This document shows positions 6,449 through 7,760 of a DNA stretch of 7,760 nucleotides, one piece after another; positions within the stretch are counted from its first letter, which is position 1; each line of letters starts with the position of its first letter. The position numbers and the translations under genes are program-made. The notes below the pieces were generated by a model, which worked only from the letters and a program-made list of their open reading frames with translations, ran no database searches and was not told the DNA's origin. Origin of the DNA: Frankiaceae bacterium (GTDB taxonomy: Bacteria; Actinomycetota; Actinomycetes; JAFAQI01); the NCBI GenBank assembly GCA_030840615.1, contig JAVEEE010000316.1, positions 1 to 7,760 on the forward strand, written 5' to 3'.

Positions 6449-6540
6449 GGTTCGTCAACGTATCCCGTCGGTCTACCGAGGGAGACACACGAATCCGCAT
6501 CGCGGAAGGGAGTCGGACGTCTATGGAGAAATAGGGGCAC
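6449..6540. promoter_or_regulatory. Divergent promoter region
   Basis: This 92-base gap separates the minus-strand aminotransferase operon from the plus-strand secreted-protein gene and must contain both promoters, unless the operon starts elsewhere. On the minus strand a TACGTT (6462 to 6457) fits a -10 hexamer, placing transcription start at or beside the ATG at 6448. No convincing -35 is seen. For the plus strand I see no clear -35/-10 pair. A three-codon reading frame (ATG GAG AAA TAG, 6523-6534), preceded at about 10 bases by GGGAG, lies just before the secreted-protein start and may be chance. Confidence 0.4.
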
Positions 6541-7760
6541 ATGCGTCAACGCCGGCTGCTCGCCGCCGCCTGCCTCATCGCCGCCGGACTCGGCTCCGCC
6601 ACCACGATGGCGGGAGCGGAAGGCCCGGTGCCGCCGTTGCCCCCCAGCGGCGCGACCCCACACCTCGTGCCCGTGGACGTCCACACGTCGGCCTACCCGG
6701 TCTACGACGCGCGCGGGCACCGTTCCGGCTCGGCGAGGTGGCGGATCTCCCCGGCAGGCGGCAACTGTTGCGAGACCTACGTGAGTGCCACCCGCAACGG
6801 CCGGATCATCGAGTCCGGCGGCACCTACCCCTGGTACACGACCGACCAGGGCAGGCACTGGTACGAGGTGAAGTTCGACATCCCGGACCAGAACGACAAC
6901 GGCCCGGCCATAGCCGGTGGCGAGGGTGCCGCAGTCACCGGTCCGGGTGGCGACGTCTACGGCGTGACCTGGGATGCCTACAGCGGTGATCATCTGCAGG
7001 CCTACCGCTACACCGCGCAGAGCAACTCGTGGCAGGCGTCTGAAGTGGTGATGAAGTCACCGTTCTACGACCGTCCCTGGCTCACCTACGCCAAGGGCCC
7101 GTTCACCCTCGACGGCACGAGGACCAGCCACCTGCTCGACTCCACCGGGGGTGGGCTGACCAAGGACATCGACACGCTCAGCCGGGACGGCCTCGACTAC
7201 GGCGACCCGTCGTTCTTCTACTACGACGAGACACGGGCACCCACCGGCTCGCTACGCATCCCCGTCGTCCGCAACCCGGACGCAGACTGGTGGCAGCCGC
7301 ACCCGGGCACGCGCACACTGCCGCTCAACGCCGGTGGTGTGCTGCGGTTCGGCGACTCCGAGGACATCACCGGCAAGTCGGCATGCCCGGTCGCCCGGTT
7401 GGTGCCCGCGACCTCGACCTGGCAGTGCGTGCGGTCGAGGCACAAGTTCCGCGGTGTGGTCCGGCAGGACTCGCGTGGCTACCTCACCGAGGTCTATCCG
7501 GCCGCGGGCAACACCTCGCTCGTACTGGCCACGTCGCGCGATGGCGGCGTGCACTGGAAGCAGACGACGTTGACGCCCCCGCCTGGCTCCGGTGTGAAGC
7601 TCGAGACGGCGTCCTTGTTCAACGTGATCGCCAACGGTCGGCTCGGACAGGCGGTGGTGTCGGCCCGCTTCGACGACGCCAAGGGCTACGGGCAGGACAT
7701 GGTCTTCCGCGCCGACATCAGCAGAGCGCGACCGCGGCTGATGAAGACCTACCTGGTCGG
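6541..7760 (+). CDS. Secreted Asp-box (BNR/sialidase-like) protein, 3' partial
   Basis: Exported protein of unknown function whose frame stays open for 406 codons to the right edge of the window. The N-terminus is a classical signal peptide: basic MRQRR, a hydrophobic stretch at about 6-22, and likely cleavage after AGA at residue 26, followed by a Pro-rich linker (29-40). Two Asp-box motifs (S/T-x-D-x-G-x-x-W) are visible, at residues 100-107 (TTDQGRHW) and 332-339 (SRDGGVHW). These occur in beta-propeller proteins such as sialidases and photosystem-assembly-like repeats. Tyr, Trp and Asp are abundant. Cysteines occur as a vicinal pair (76-77) and at 282 and 296, which may form disulfides. 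An in-frame TAG at 6532-6534 rules out a longer N-terminus, so ATG 6541 is the start; its ribosome site (GGGG, 3-base spacer) is poor. It may bind or cleave extracellular glycans or may simply be a structural propeller; no catalytic Arg triad can be assigned. Confidence 0.8.
   Translation, partial: MRQRRLLAAACLIAAGLGSATTMAGAEGPVPPLPPSGATPHLVPVDVHTSAYPVYDARGHRSGSARWRISPAGGNCCETYVSATRNGRIIESGGTYPWYTTDQGRHWYEVKFDIPDQNDNGPAIAGGEGAAVTGPGGDVYGVTWDAYSGDHLQAYRYTAQSNSWQASEVVMKSPFYDRPWLTYAKGPFTLDGTRTSHLLDSTGGGLTKDIDTLSRDGLDYGDPSFFYYDETRAPTGSLRIPVVRNPDADWWQPHPGTRTLPLNAGGVLRFGDSEDITGKSACPVARLVPATSTWQCVRSRHKFRGVVRQDSRGYLTEVYPAAGNTSLVLATSRDGGVHWKQTTLTPPPGSGVKLETASLFNVIANGRLGQAVVSARFDDAKGYGQDMVFRADISRARPRLMKTYLV

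Noticed and set aside
6541..6573. Lipoprotein signal using Cys11 of the secreted protein
   Set aside because: The residues before Cys11 are AAA rather than a Leu-led lipobox, and the hydrophobic core before it would be too short. A standard signal peptide cut after AGA near residue 26 fits better.
6157..6993. Minus-strand frame of 278 codons across the divergent region
   Set aside because: It overlaps the secreted-protein gene and the aminotransferase N-terminus in wrong frames and has no family signature.
1..7760. CRISPR array, tRNA/rRNA, transposon ends or phage genes
   Set aside because: No periodic repeats, cloverleaf-like tracts, transposase motifs or terminal inverted repeats were seen on reading the sequence; all long stretches are explained by the genes listed.

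Overview
The window is GC-rich throughout, with strong G/C preference at third codon positions, several GTG starts, tightly overlapping genes and the protein types found here. All of this points to a high-GC actinobacterium. The genus cannot be fixed from the sequence alone. I see no RNA genes, insertion sequences, CRISPR arrays or phage genes.

Layout. Positions 1-1257 (+) hold the end of one ABC-transporter permease and a complete second one, of the spermidine/putrescine (PotB/PotC) type. They overlap by 4 bases and form the 3' end of an operon that enters from the left. They converge, across a 21-base spacer, on a two-gene minus-strand unit at 1279-2660. That unit encodes a YedY/sulfite-oxidase-fold molybdopterin protein and a four-helix cytochrome b, joined by a TGATG stop/start overlap. 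The molybdopterin gene appears to start at a CTG codon behind a perfect GGAGG. Any ATG/GTG/TTG start would remove its twin-arginine-like N-terminus.

Upstream on the same strand, after a 134-base spacer with small repeats, is a compact three-gene operon at 2795-6448. In transcription order it encodes a class III (GabT-type) aminotransferase, an aldonolactone/alditol-oxidase-family flavoprotein, and a fold-type III PLP enzyme of the D-threonine aldolase/D-serine dehydratase family. The genes are separated by 13 bases and then a 4-base overlap. From a 92-base divergent promoter region, a secreted Asp-box (BNR/sialidase-like) protein is read rightwards (6541 onward) and runs off the window.

How the genes may work together. 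The aminotransferase, flavin oxidase and PLP enzyme are almost certainly co-translated and look like a small catabolic pathway for an amino-, hydroxy- or polyol-bearing compound. The polyamine-type transporter nearby could supply the substrate, but the two are not in one transcript, so this link is an inference. The molybdopterin/cytochrome b pair is a separate envelope redox module. The three-gene operon is the best candidate here for an undescribed function. The individual families are known; their combined substrate is not apparent.
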